A DNA stretch of 64,000 nt from Agromyces humatus (lineage in GTDB: Bacteria; Actinomycetota; Actinomycetes; Actinomycetales; Microbacteriaceae). The position numbers and the translations under genes were made by a program. This document shows, in pieces, positions 37,465 to 45,126 of this stretch. The stretch spans positions 62,001 through 126,000 of the forward strand of contig NZ_JAJQPD010000011.1 in assembly GCF_021228295.1 (NCBI RefSeq), given 5' to 3'. A model generated the notes under the pieces. It did not search any database. It saw only the letters and a program-made list of their open reading frames with translations, and had not been told where the DNA came from. The first letter of the stretch is position 1. Every line of letters starts with the position of its first letter.

Positions 37465-39276
37465 GACACGAGGCCCCGCGTGCGCGTCGGCGAACGCCGT
37501 CACGGCGTCTTCGAGGCCGGGGTCCTCGCCGCGGGCGAGTCCGGCGTACTCGAGCACGACGGTGCCGTCGGGCCGCTTCGCGGCCTTGACCCACATGCGC
37601 CGGCGCGGCACGAACAGCGACACGAGCAGCCCGCCGAGGATGAGCACTGCGAACACGAGCACCCAGATCTGGGTGGGGTCGTGGTGGATGTCGAAGCTCG
37701 CGAAGCGCGGCACGCTCTGCGCGTAGTCGCCCTCGCCGGCATCGGGATCGGCATGTTCGAACGTCACCGTGCCGAGCCCGTTCGGCAGCTCGGCGCTCTC
37801 GCCGGGCTTCAGCTCGATCGAGTCGACTCCGGTGTCGCCGCCGGTCAGCTGCTCCATGCCCGAGGGGTCGAGCGTGTACACCGAGGTCGGAGTGCCGCCG
37901 TCGATGCCGAGATCGCCCTGGTACACGTTGAGCGTGAGCACCGGCAGGATCAGGTCGGGATAACTGGACGTGTACGCGCCCGAGGTGAGCTGCGTCTGCG
38001 TCGGGTAGAAGAAGCCGACCATTCCGAGCTGCTCGGGCATTCCGTCGGGCACCTTCACCACGCCGATCGACGTGAGGTTCGCGTCCTGCGGCAGGAACGG
38101 CACCGAATCGGTGAACACCACGTCGCCGTCGGCGTTCGTCACGGTGATCGTCGGCGCGTAGCCGTTGCCGAGCAGGTAGACGTCGGTGCCGTACGTGTAG
38201 AGCGGCTCGTTGACCTTGACCGTGGCGTCCTGCGCCTCGGCGCCCTGGCCCTCGACGGAGACGTGCGCCGTGAAGTCGATCGGCTGGCCGAGCGCGTCGG
38301 CGTTCTGCGTCTCGTAGACCGCATCGAGGCGCTCGAGCGACAGGCGATACGGCTGCAGCGAGGTGTCGTTGAAGAAGCGGCCGGGATTGAACGAGTCGAA
38401 CGACGCGAGCGTGTTGACGAAGGTCTGCCCCTCGACGATCACGCGCTGGCCCGAGAAGCCGAATCCCCCGCCGAACCCGACCGCCACGAGCACGCCGAGC
38501 AGGGCCGTGTGGAACACCAGGTTGCCGGTCTCACGCAGGTAGCCGCGTTCGGCCGAGACGGATGCCTCGCCGCGCAGCTCGTATCGTTCGACCCGGTAGC
38601 CCGCCTTGCGCAGCTGCACGGCCGCCGCGTCGATGGCTTCCTCCGCCGCAGCCTCCGCCGATCGAGGAGCGAGCGACGAAGGAGCACCCTCCTCCGCTGA
38701 TCGAGGAGCGAGCGACGAAGGAGCACCCTCCTCCGCTGATCGAGGAGCGAGCGACGAAGGAGCACGCGTCTCGAGATCCGCCGCCGCGGGCAACTCCCGC
38801 TCGGTGTACCCCGCGAGTCGCGACAGTCGCGCGGGCGTGCGCGGAGGACGGGCCCGCAGCGCCTCGAGATGATGCTTCGTGCGCGGGATGACGCAGCCGA
38901 TGAGCGACACGAACAGCAGCAGGTACACCGCCGAGAACCACGCCGACGTGTAGACGTCGAACATCTGGAACCCGTCGAGGATGGGCGCCAGCGTGGGGTT
39001 GTCGCTGAAGTACTGCGTGACCCCGTTGGGGTCGCTCGACCGCTGCGGCACGAGCGAACCCGGCACCGCCGCGATCGCGAGCAGCAGCAGCAGCAGCAGC
39101 GCGGTGCGCATGCTCGTGAGCTGCCGCCACCCGAATCGCATCCAGCCGACGAAGCCGAGCTTGGGTTGGGTGACGGAGCCGTCCGGTCGAACGGATGCCT
39201 CGTCGGGGACGGGCTCGGCCGAATCGATGTGGTCGGCGGGGCGAGAGAGTTCGCCGGGGTCAGATCGCGGGGACAA
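37459..39276 (-). CDS. resB: Cytochrome c biogenesis protein ResB with a repeat-encoded insert
   Basis: A 605-residue ResB/Ccs1 protein. Three N-terminal helices (LTSMRTALLLLLLLAIAAVPGSLVPQ, WFSAVYLLLFVSLIGCVIPR, NLVFHTALLGVLVAVGFGGG) and one C-terminal helix flank a large periplasmic domain. Between helices 2 and 3 it has three exact 13-residue repeats (APSSLAPRSAEEG) encoded by a 39-bp repeat at about 38651-38770. The rest is normal for the family. The frame begins at a TTG (39276) overlapping ccdA by 17 bp; the precise start is uncertain. Its stop codon lies in a REP. Confidence 0.9.
   Translation of the reverse strand: MSPRSDPGELSRPADHIDSAEPVPDEASVRPDGSVTQPKLGFVGWMRFGWRQLTSMRTALLLLLLLAIAAVPGSLVPQRSSDPNGVTQYFSDNPTLAPILDGFQMFDVYTSAWFSAVYLLLFVSLIGCVIPRTKHHLEALRARPPRTPARLSRLAGYTERELPAAADLETRAPSSLAPRSAEEGAPSSLAPRSAEEGAPSSLAPRSAEAAAEEAIDAAAVQLRKAGYRVERYELRGEASVSAERGYLRETGNLVFHTALLGVLVAVGFGGGFGFSGQRVIVEGQTFVNTLASFDSFNPGRFFNDTSLQPYRLSLERLDAVYETQNADALGQPIDFTAHVSVEGQGAEAQDATVKVNEPLYTYGTDVYLLGNGYAPTITVTNADGDVVFTDSVPFLPQDANLTSIGVVKVPDGMPEQLGMVGFFYPTQTQLTSGAYTSSYPDLILPVLTLNVYQGDLGIDGGTPTSVYTLDPSGMEQLTGGDTGVDSIELKPGESAELPNGLGTVTFEHADPDAGEGDYAQSVPRFASFDIHHDPTQIWVLVFAVLILGGLLVSLFVPRRRMWVKAAKRPDGTVVLEYAGLARGEDPGLEDAVTAFADAHAGPRVG
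38651..38770. repeat. Three 39-bp repeats inside resB
   Basis: Units of GATCGAGGAGCGAGCGACGA followed by AGGAGCACCCTCCTCCGCT begin at 38660, 38699 and 38738. The sequence is the GTCGAGGAGCGACGAAGGAGC subfamily of intergenic repeats also seen at 13258-13330. The 39-bp period keeps the resB frame. Confidence 0.9.
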
Positions 39277-40012
39277 AACCGGTGATCACCGCCTGCAGTT
39301 CGTACATCCAGATGCTCCAGATTCCCGAGACCATGAGCACGCCGATCACGATGAGCAGCGTGCCGCCGGCGATGTTGATCGCGCGGATGTGCCGGCGCAT
39401 GAACGTCAGCGACCCGGTCACCCAGCCGAAGCCGGCGGCCACGAGCAGGAACGGGATGCCGAGGCCGATGCAGTACAGCAATCCGAGCAGCACGCCGCGC
39501 CCTGCCGAAGCCGAGTCGGCGCTGAGGGCGAGCACCACCGCGAGGGTCGGGCCGATGCACGGGGTCCAGCCGACGCCGAACACGATGCCGAGCAGCGGTG
39601 CCCCCGCGATGCCGGTGGCCGGGCGCCAGCTCGGCTTGATCGTGCGCTGCATGAAGCTGAACTGCCCGATGAACACGAGCCCCATGACGATGAGCAGCGC
39701 GCCGGCGACCCGCACGATCACGTCGGAGTACTGCAGCAGCCACGCCCCGGCGACGCCGGCGACGAGGTTGAACGTCACGAACACGAGCGTGAACCCGGCG
39801 ATGAACAGCAGCACGCCGAGCAGCAGCCGGCGGCGGTTGCGCCGCTCTTCGGCAGCGTCGGCCGATGCGTCGGTGAACCCGCCGAGATACCCGAGATAGC
39901 CCGGCACGAGCGGGAGCACGCACGGCGACAGGAACGACACGACGCCCGCGGCGAGCGCGATCGGCATCGCCGCGAGCAGTTGCCCGTTCAGCACCACCTC
40001 GCCGACGCCCAT
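39260..40012 (-). CDS. ccdA: Thiol-disulfide interchange membrane protein CcdA
   Basis: A 250-residue protein with six or seven helices of the CcdA/DsbD-core family. The two redox Cys are in VVSFLSPCVLPLVPGYLGYL and FGVGWTPCIGPTLAVVLAL. It carries electrons from cytoplasmic thioredoxin to the extracytoplasmic TlpA/ResA-like protein that keeps apocytochrome CxxCH reduced. It lies between that gene and resB in the same operon. Confidence 0.93.
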   Translation of the reverse strand: MGVGEVVLNGQLLAAMPIALAAGVVSFLSPCVLPLVPGYLGYLGGFTDASADAAEERRNRRRLLLGVLLFIAGFTLVFVTFNLVAGVAGAWLLQYSDVIVRVAGALLIVMGLVFIGQFSFMQRTIKPSWRPATGIAGAPLLGIVFGVGWTPCIGPTLAVVLALSADSASAGRGVLLGLLYCIGLGIPFLLVAAGFGWVTGSLTFMRRHIRAINIAGGTLLIVIGVLMVSGIWSIWMYELQAVITGFVPAI

Positions 40013-40045
40013 GTGTTCCGTTCTCTGCTCGCTGCGACCGCGCCG

Positions 40046-40684
40046 CTATGCCTGCTCGGCGAGCAGGTCGGAGATGATCGAGTCGAGGATCGACGCCTCC
40101 TCGAGCTGGCCGAGCACGCGCGCGGCGACCCTGCCCTCTTGATCGAGCACGATCGTGGTCGGCACGGCAGCGGGCGGCACCGGTCCGGCGAACGCGAGCT
40201 GCACCGCCCCCTCGCTGACATCGAGGATCGACGGATACGTCACGCCGTAGTCCTCCTCGAACGACGCCGCGGTGCCCGCCTGGTCGCGCACGTTCACGCC
40301 GACGAAGCTCACCTCGTCGCGACCCGTGCCCTCGTAGACCTGCTCGAGGATCGGCGCCTCGACACGGCACGGCGCGCACCCCGCGTACCAGAAGTTGACG
40401 ACCTGCACCTGCCCCGCGACATCCGCCGAATCGTAGCTGTCGCCATCGACGGTCTCGCCCGCGAACTCGATCGGCTCGCCGCGGTCGTCGGCTGCGTACA
40501 CCGAGATCGTGCCGTCGCCCGCGATGTAGTTCTTGCCGCTGCCCTCGCGGAACTGCTCGGCGAGCGGATCGCTCGTGCACCCCGTGAGCAGCAGCACGGA
40601 TGCCGCAACCACCGCTGCCGCTCTGCGGGTTGAGGAGGCGCGCCAGCGCCGTCTCGAAACCAGCGTCTCGAAACCCATGCTCAC
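40046..40684 (-). CDS. TlpA/ResA-like thiol-disulfide lipoprotein with REP-derived N-terminus
   Basis: A 212-residue thioredoxin-fold lipoprotein with a lipobox LLLTGC and the redox motif FWYAGCAPCRVEAP. It should reduce apocytochrome c using electrons from CcdA. The N-terminus is odd: from the GTG at 40684 (or ATG 40678) the first 20 or so residues (GFETLVSRRRWRASSTRR) are translated from a REP-like repeat at 40628-40675. They supply the positive n-region of the signal peptide. No start codon downstream of the repeat leaves a workable leader. The start overlaps the histidine phosphatase stop (GTGA). Confidence 0.9.
   Translation of the reverse strand: MSMGFETLVSRRRWRASSTRRAAAVVAASVLLLTGCTSDPLAEQFREGSGKNYIAGDGTISVYAADDRGEPIEFAGETVDGDSYDSADVAGQVQVVNFWYAGCAPCRVEAPILEQVYEGTGRDEVSFVGVNVRDQAGTAASFEEDYGVTYPSILDVSEGAVQLAFAGPVPPAAVPTTIVLDQEGRVAARVLGQLEEASILDSIISDLLAEQA
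40628..40675. repeat. REP-like repeat encoding a signal-peptide n-region
   Basis: GGGTTGAGGAGGCGCG...GTCTCGAAACC plus an extra GTCTCGAAACCC arm. It is read on the minus strand as GFETLVSRRRWRASSTR of the TlpA-like lipoprotein. Confidence 0.88.
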
Positions 40685-41346
40685 ACCGCTCCCAGATCTA
40701 TCGCCTGCGCGGCGAATCCCGCCGCCGGGTTCGTGTAGCCGACCTCGACGAACCGCCGCCCGCTCGCCGAGCCCGCCGCCGTCTGCACCTCGAGCGTCGT
40801 GATGCTCGACAGTGCGCAGCGCCGGCGCCGCGGGTCGTGCGACAGCGACTTGCCGGCGAGGTGCCGGTGCGTCGTCCAGATCGGCAGCTGGTGGCTGACG
40901 ATCACGACGTCGCCCTCGTCGACCGACGACCAGGCGTCCTCGATCGCGGCCATCATGCGGTCGGCGATCGACCGGAACGGCTCGCCCCAGCTCGGTTCCC
41001 ACGGGTTCACGAGCAGACCCCAGTTGCGGATGTCGCGAAGCGCGCCGCCCGGACCGCGCATGCGCTTGCCCTCGAAAAGGTTCTCGGGTTCGATGACCCG
41101 GTCGTCGAGGGTCGGCTCGAGCTCGAACGCCGTGGCGATCGGCTCGGCCGACTGCTGCGTGCGCTGCAACGGCGACGAGACCAACGCGGCGACCGGGCGC
41201 CCGCGCGCCACGAGGTCGTCGGCGGCGGCCTTCGCCATCATGCGGCCGAGGTCGCTGAGTCCGTAGCCCGGTAGTCGACCGTAGAGCACGCCCTGGGGGT
41301 TGAACACCTCGCCATGGCGCACGAGATGGATCTGCTCGGCCGGCAC
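40681..41346 (-). CDS. Histidine phosphatase family protein
   Basis: A 221-residue phosphoglycerate-mutase-fold phosphatase. The catalytic LVRHGEVFNP (RHG), a LVSSPLQRTQQSA arginine motif, the acidic ENLFEGKR region and the second His in DVVIVSHQLPIW are all present. The substrate is unknown. It is the first gene of the apparent operon with the cytochrome c genes, a linkage common in Microbacteriaceae. The GTG start at 41346 has TAGACT (41354-41359) 7 bases upstream, so the whole operon may start as a leaderless transcript. Confidence 0.88.
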   Translation of the reverse strand: MPAEQIHLVRHGEVFNPQGVLYGRLPGYGLSDLGRMMAKAAADDLVARGRPVAALVSSPLQRTQQSAEPIATAFELEPTLDDRVIEPENLFEGKRMRGPGGALRDIRNWGLLVNPWEPSWGEPFRSIADRMMAAIEDAWSSVDEGDVVIVSHQLPIWTTHRHLAGKSLSHDPRRRRCALSSITTLEVQTAAGSASGRRFVEVGYTNPAAGFAAQAIDLGAV

Positions 41347-41392
41347 GGGTTCCAGTCTAGAGAGCCGTTCCCTCTGAATCCGCCGAGTGAGA

Positions 41393-41462
41393 GCGGGTTG
41401 AGGAGGGAGCGCAGCGACCGTCCCGAAACCCAGGGTCCCTCCTTCGTCGGGCTCCTCAACCC
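41393..41462. repeat. REP-like repeat pair upstream of aspS
   Basis: GGGTTGAGGAGGGAGCGCAGC...CCCGAAACCC followed by GGTCCCTCCTTCGTCGGGCTCCTCAACCC, in opposite orientations. It separates divergent genes just outside the aspS promoter. Confidence 0.75.
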
Positions 41463-41483
41463 ACTCACGTAGACTCGCCTGTT

Positions 41484-42827
41484 GTGAAGAACCGCACCCT
41501 CGTCAAGAACCTCGCCGCCCTCGCCGACGGCCCCGTCACCGTGTCCGGATGGGTCGAGACGGTGCGCGATCAGAAGAAGGTGCAGTTCGTCATCCTCCGT
41601 GACGAGTCGGGTGCCGTGCAGCTCGTGAACCCCGCGACCCGCGAGGTCGACGAGAACGCCGACGCCGAGGCATCCGCTCGCCTGGCGACGACCGAGGCGA
41701 TCTCGGCGCTCGCGCACGGCTCGTTCATCAGCGTCACCGGCGACCTGAAGCACGACGAGCGCGTGAAGCTCGGCGGCCTCGAGGTGAAGATCGGCTCGCT
41801 CGACGTGGTCGCCGAGGCGAACCCCGAGACGCCGATCGCGGCCGACTCGAGCCTCGACAAGCGCATGGACTGGCGGTTCCTCGACCTGCGCCACCCGAAG
41901 CAGAACCTGATCTTCCGCATTCAGACGACGTTCCTGCACGCGCTGCGCGGGGTGTGGGTCGAGAAGGGCCTCATCGAGGTGCAGACGCCGAAGCTCATGG
42001 CGTCGGCCTCCGAGTCGCGCGCGGAGCTCTTCGAAGTCGGCTACTTCGAGGGAACCGCGTACCTCGCGCAGAGCCCCCAGTTCTTCAAGCAGATGGCACA
42101 GGCGGCCGGCTTCGGCGGCGTGTTCGAGGTGGGCCCGGCATTCCGTGCCGACCCGTCGTTCACGTCACGGCACGCGACCGAGTTCACCTCGATCGACACC
42201 GAGATCAGCTGGATCGACTCGCACGAAGACGTGATGGAGCTGCACGAAGAGCTCATGGTCGCCGGCATCCAGGCGGTCGTCGACAAGCACGGCGACGAGA
42301 TCCGCGAGCTGTTCGGCATCGAGCTCGCGGTGCCGACGCGGCCGTTCCCGCGCATTCCGCTCGCCGAGGCGAAGCAGATCGTCGCCGACCGCGGCTACGT
42401 CATCCCACGCGACGACGCAGACATCGACCCCGAGGGTGAGCGCCAGATCTCGGCCTACGTGCGCGAGACCTACGGTCACGACTTCGTGTTCCTCACCGAC
42501 TGGGACATCAACCTGCGGCCGTTCTACCACATGCGCCACCCCGAGGACCCGTCGCTCACGAACAGCTACGACCTCATCTACAACGGCGTCGAGATCTCGA
42601 CGGGCGCGCAGCGCGAACACCGCATCGACGTGCTCGTCGAGCAGGCGAAAGAGAAGGGGCTCGACCCTGAAGAGCTCGAGTTCTACCTCGACTTCTTCCG
42701 CTACGGCGTGCCCCCGCACGGCGGCTTCGGCATGGGCCTCGCCCGCGTGCTGATGCTCATGCTGAACGAGCACTCGATCCGCGAGACGACGTACCTGTTC
42801 CGCGGCCCGACGCGCCTGCTGCCCTAG
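41484..42827 (+). CDS. aspS: Aspartate-tRNA ligase, archaeal/nondiscriminating type
   Basis: A 447-residue class IIb synthetase. It has the OB-fold anticodon domain (VTVSGWVETVRDQKKVQFVILRD), motif 2 (GPAFRADPSFTSRHATEFTSIDTEISW) and motif 3 (GGFGMGLARVLMLML). At about 450 residues it lacks the bacterial GAD insertion, so it is the short archaeal-like form, often nondiscriminating and paired with GatCAB for Asn-tRNA. That specificity is inferred. The GTG start at 41484 has TAGACT 8 bases upstream. Confidence 0.93.
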   Translation: MKNRTLVKNLAALADGPVTVSGWVETVRDQKKVQFVILRDESGAVQLVNPATREVDENADAEASARLATTEAISALAHGSFISVTGDLKHDERVKLGGLEVKIGSLDVVAEANPETPIAADSSLDKRMDWRFLDLRHPKQNLIFRIQTTFLHALRGVWVEKGLIEVQTPKLMASASESRAELFEVGYFEGTAYLAQSPQFFKQMAQAAGFGGVFEVGPAFRADPSFTSRHATEFTSIDTEISWIDSHEDVMELHEELMVAGIQAVVDKHGDEIRELFGIELAVPTRPFPRIPLAEAKQIVADRGYVIPRDDADIDPEGERQISAYVRETYGHDFVFLTDWDINLRPFYHMRHPEDPSLTNSYDLIYNGVEISTGAQREHRIDVLVEQAKEKGLDPEELEFYLDFFRYGVPPHGGFGMGLARVLMLMLNEHSIRETTYLFRGPTRLLP

Positions 42828-42942
42828 CCCCGCGCCCGCGCGCACCCGCGCCCCCACTCGGCCGGCGCCCCCGCGCCCGCGCCCCCACTCGGCCGGCGCC
42901 CCCGCGCCCCGCCCGTCCTCCGGCCGGGGCCTCTCGCTGAGG
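42828..42942. repeat. C-rich low-complexity direct repeats after aspS
   Basis: CGCCCCCACTCGGCCGGCG occurs twice, about 31 bp apart, in a run of C and G. Nothing coding is supported. Confidence 0.6.
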
Positions 42943-43123
42943 TCGCGCAGAGTGCTCGCAACGCCTCGAGACTGAGCGAGGCTGCCGCCGAGCGGACCCC
43001 GTGGAACGGGCGGGTGAGGTCACGGCCACGTAATCGCCCGGCGCCGACGCCCTCGGCGATCGCTTCGGATGTCGTGAACGCCCGCTGCGCGAACGCGTCA
43101 GGCAGGGGCAGGTTCGGTCTCAT
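42943..43123 (-). pseudogene. 5' remnant of an AbiEi/DUF559-like gene
   Basis: From the ATG at 43123 about 60 residues read RPNLPLPDAFAQRAFTTSEA, then GVGAGRLRGRDLTRPFHGVR. This is the N-terminal pattern of the actinobacterial AbiEi-antitoxin-like/DUF559 proteins (AF-x3-EA...GV-x4-LR-x-DL-x-x-PFHGVR). After LEALRALCATS the frame continues into C-rich repeats and no endonuclease-like domain follows, whereas family members are about 300 residues. I therefore call a truncated remnant. Assignment rests on pattern memory only. Confidence 0.5.
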
Positions 43124-43390
43124 CCGATCAGGTTCGACCGGCGGACGTGCCTCCCGCCCGACCGCGAGTGATCTGTGGAGACATCCACCCACGCGCACCC
43201 TGTGTACGACTCGTCAGACCCACCCGGCCACCCGGTATTCACCGCCACCCTGATGCGATGTCGCGCAAAGTGTTCGCACGTCGCAGAGTTGAGGGCGATT
43301 CGGGCGACATCACGGCGCAAAGCGGGGGCTGATAGGGCGAGAAGCGGGGCAGGCGGCGGCGGGGCGCAGCGTGAGCCGTAGGCTCGGAGG
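43124..43390. other. Intergenic stretch upstream of the FGE gene
   Basis: No coding signal is convincing. The last bases contain TAGGCT (43379-43384), the likely -10 of the next gene. Confidence 0.5.
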
Positions 43391-44317
43391 GTGACCGGGA
43401 CTGACACGACGCGCATGGTGCGCATCGAGGGCGGCGCATTCCGCATGGGCTCCGACGAGTTCTACCCCGACGAGACGCCCGTGCACGAACGCACCGTCGA
43501 CACGTTCGAGCTCGACCTGCACCCCGTGACGAACGAGCAGTTCGCCGCGTTCGTCGAGGCGACGGGCTACGTCACGGTCGCTGAGCGACCGCTCGACCCG
43601 GCCGACTTCCCGGGCGCCGACCCCGCCGAGCTGGTCCCCGGCGGACTCGTCTTCTCTCCGACCCCGGGCCCCGTCGACCTGCGCGACTGGCGCCAGTGGT
43701 GGCGGTGGGGCGCGGGCGCGAGTTGGCGGCAGCCGTTCGGGCCCGGGTCATCCGTCGACGAACGCCTGACGCACCCGGTCGTGCAGGTGAGCTTCGAGGA
43801 TGCCTCGGCGTACGCGTCCTGGGCCGGCAAGCGCCTGCCCACCGAGGCCGAGTTCGAGTTCGCCGCCCGCGGCGGCCTCGACGGTGCGCGGTTCTCGTGG
43901 GGCGACGACGAGTTCCCCGACGGCAAGCTCATGGTGAACCGGTGGCAGGGATCGTTCCCGTACCGCAACACCGGCGCCGCCGGGTGGGTGGGCACGTCGC
44001 CCGTGATGACGTTCCCGGCGAACGGGTACGGGCTCTTCGATGTCACCGGCAACGTCTGGGAGTGGACGACCGACTATTACGCCGAGCGGCACGTGCCGCC
44101 GGGCACGGTCGCCGTCGACGCCGAGACCCGACCGAACCTGCTCGCCGCCGCGTCGGCCGAGCCGGGCTCGCGCATCCCCCGCCGCGTGCTCAAGGGCGGC
44201 TCGCACCTCTGCTCGCCCGACTACTGCCTGCGCTACCGGCCGTCGGCGCGCTCACCCCAGGCCGACGACACGGCGACGACGCACATCGGCTTCCGCTGCG
44301 CCCGCGACGTCGCCTGA
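43391..44317 (+). CDS. Formylglycine-generating enzyme (SUMF1 family)
   Basis: A 308-residue enzyme that oxidises a sulfatase Cys to formylglycine. The family's start MVRIEGGAFRMGSDEFYPDE, the middle RLPTEAEFEFAARGG and FDVTGNVWEWT, and above all the active-site segment LKGGSHLCSPDYCLRYRPSARSP with two Cys four residues apart mark it as a true copper-dependent FGE and not a generic SUMF1 protein. The GTG start has TAGGCT at 6 bases. No sulfatase gene occurs in the window. Confidence 0.92.
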   Translation: MTGTDTTRMVRIEGGAFRMGSDEFYPDETPVHERTVDTFELDLHPVTNEQFAAFVEATGYVTVAERPLDPADFPGADPAELVPGGLVFSPTPGPVDLRDWRQWWRWGAGASWRQPFGPGSSVDERLTHPVVQVSFEDASAYASWAGKRLPTEAEFEFAARGGLDGARFSWGDDEFPDGKLMVNRWQGSFPYRNTGAAGWVGTSPVMTFPANGYGLFDVTGNVWEWTTDYYAERHVPPGTVAVDAETRPNLLAAASAEPGSRIPRRVLKGGSHLCSPDYCLRYRPSARSPQADDTATTHIGFRCARDVA

Positions 44318-44380
44318 AAGCCGGCCTGCGCACGACCCCGCCCCGGCCAGCCCGCCCCGCCCAGCCCGCCCTCTGACGCG

Positions 44381-44454
44381 CGCGCTGGAGTGAGGTTGGT
44401 CCGACAGAGGCAACGAATTCGTCCACTCCGTCCGAACACGGTCACTCCAGCGCG
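44381..44454. terminator. Inverted repeat between convergent FGE and glutaredoxin genes
   Basis: Perfect 13-bp arms CGCGCTGGAGTGA (44381-44393) and TCACTCCAGCGCG (44442-44454). It is probably a bidirectional terminator or a palindromic repeat of the same general class as the others here. Confidence 0.55.
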
Positions 44455-44462
44455 ATGTGGCG

Positions 44463-44732
44463 TCACGTCGAGGCGATGGCCGCCTTCAGCCGCACCGGGT
44501 CGATACGCCAGTAGTCGTGCACCTCGTCGTCGATGAGCAGCACCGGGATCTCTTCTGCGTAGCGATCGCGCAGCGCCTCGTCGTCGAGGATGCTCAGCTC
44601 TTCGAGCAGCATGCGGCGCGAGGCATCCGTCGCTTCGCTCTCGGCGATGACACCCTTCACGACCTCGCGCGCGTCGTCGCAGAGGTGGCAGCCGGGCTTG
44701 CCGATGAGCGTGAGGCGGATGTCGCGGGCCAT
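44463..44732 (-). CDS. Glutaredoxin-like protein (DUF836 type)
   Basis: An 89-residue thioredoxin-fold protein with LTLIGKPGCHLCDDAREVV, giving a CxxC motif (CHLC), and the cis-Pro in EIPVLLIDDEVHDYWRID. The length suits small glutaredoxin-family proteins of unassigned substrate. The ATG at 44732 begins the conserved part; a longer frame runs through a palindromic repeat. Confidence 0.85.
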   Translation of the reverse strand: MARDIRLTLIGKPGCHLCDDAREVVKGVIAESEATDASRRMLLEELSILDDEALRDRYAEEIPVLLIDDEVHDYWRIDPVRLKAAIAST

Positions 44733-44773
44733 GCCTCGATCGTACGTCGCCGCCCGCGCACCACCGACCCTCA

Positions 44774-44825
44774 GAGTGCCGAATCGGCGCGGGAGTGCGC
44801 TTCGCAAGGCGCCGAATCGGCACTC
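44774..44825. repeat. Palindromic repeat with GAGTGCCGAATCGG arms, copy 2
   Basis: Arms of 17 bp (44774-44790, 44809-44825) differ at one position and share the 14-bp arm of the element at 36276-36327. Confidence 0.85.
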
Positions 44826-44858
44826 ACGCGCCGACCGGCACAGGGCTCGGCGGGTAGC

Positions 44859-44888
44859 AAAAAGCGCCAAGCCCGAAGGCCCGGCGCT
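44859..44888 (-). terminator. Intrinsic terminator of the bS22 gene
   Basis: On the minus strand AGCGCCGGGC and GCTTGGCGCT form a stem closed by CTTCGG, followed directly by TTTTT. It lies 21 bp after the bS22 stop. This is the clearest rho-independent terminator in the window. Confidence 0.85.
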
Positions 44889-44909
44889 CAGCCAGTGGTC
44901 GCGGTGCGA

Positions 44910-45008
44910 CTACTTCTTGTTGCGACGCTGGTGGCGCGTCTTGCGAAGAAGCTTGCGGTGCTTCTTCTTCGCCATGCGCTTGCGACGCTTCTTGATGACG
45001 GAACCCAT
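44910..45008 (-). CDS. 30S ribosomal protein bS22 (AURKAIP1/COX24 domain)
   Basis: A 32-residue, extremely basic protein beginning [19 protein letters not shown] and ending RNKK. It matches the small bS22 protein of mycobacterial 30S subunits and the AURKAIP1/COX24 family: [12 protein letters not shown] is nearly invariant. It binds the 30S decoding region in the mycobacterial structure. GAGG lies about 7 bases upstream of the ATG, and a strong terminator follows. It is a stand-alone gene, short enough to be missed by usual ORF cut-offs. Confidence 0.93.
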   Translation of the reverse strand: MGSVIKKRRKRMAKKKHRKLLRKTRHQRRNKK

Positions 45009-45126
45009 CAAAACCTCACAGAAAGATCGAGTCGGCCGCGCGTGCCGCAGCCGAAGACAAGAATGCCTCGGGATAGTCTAGCGGACTCGGAGACGTGCCT
45101 CGTGCGCGATGCGTTACCGTCGAGGG

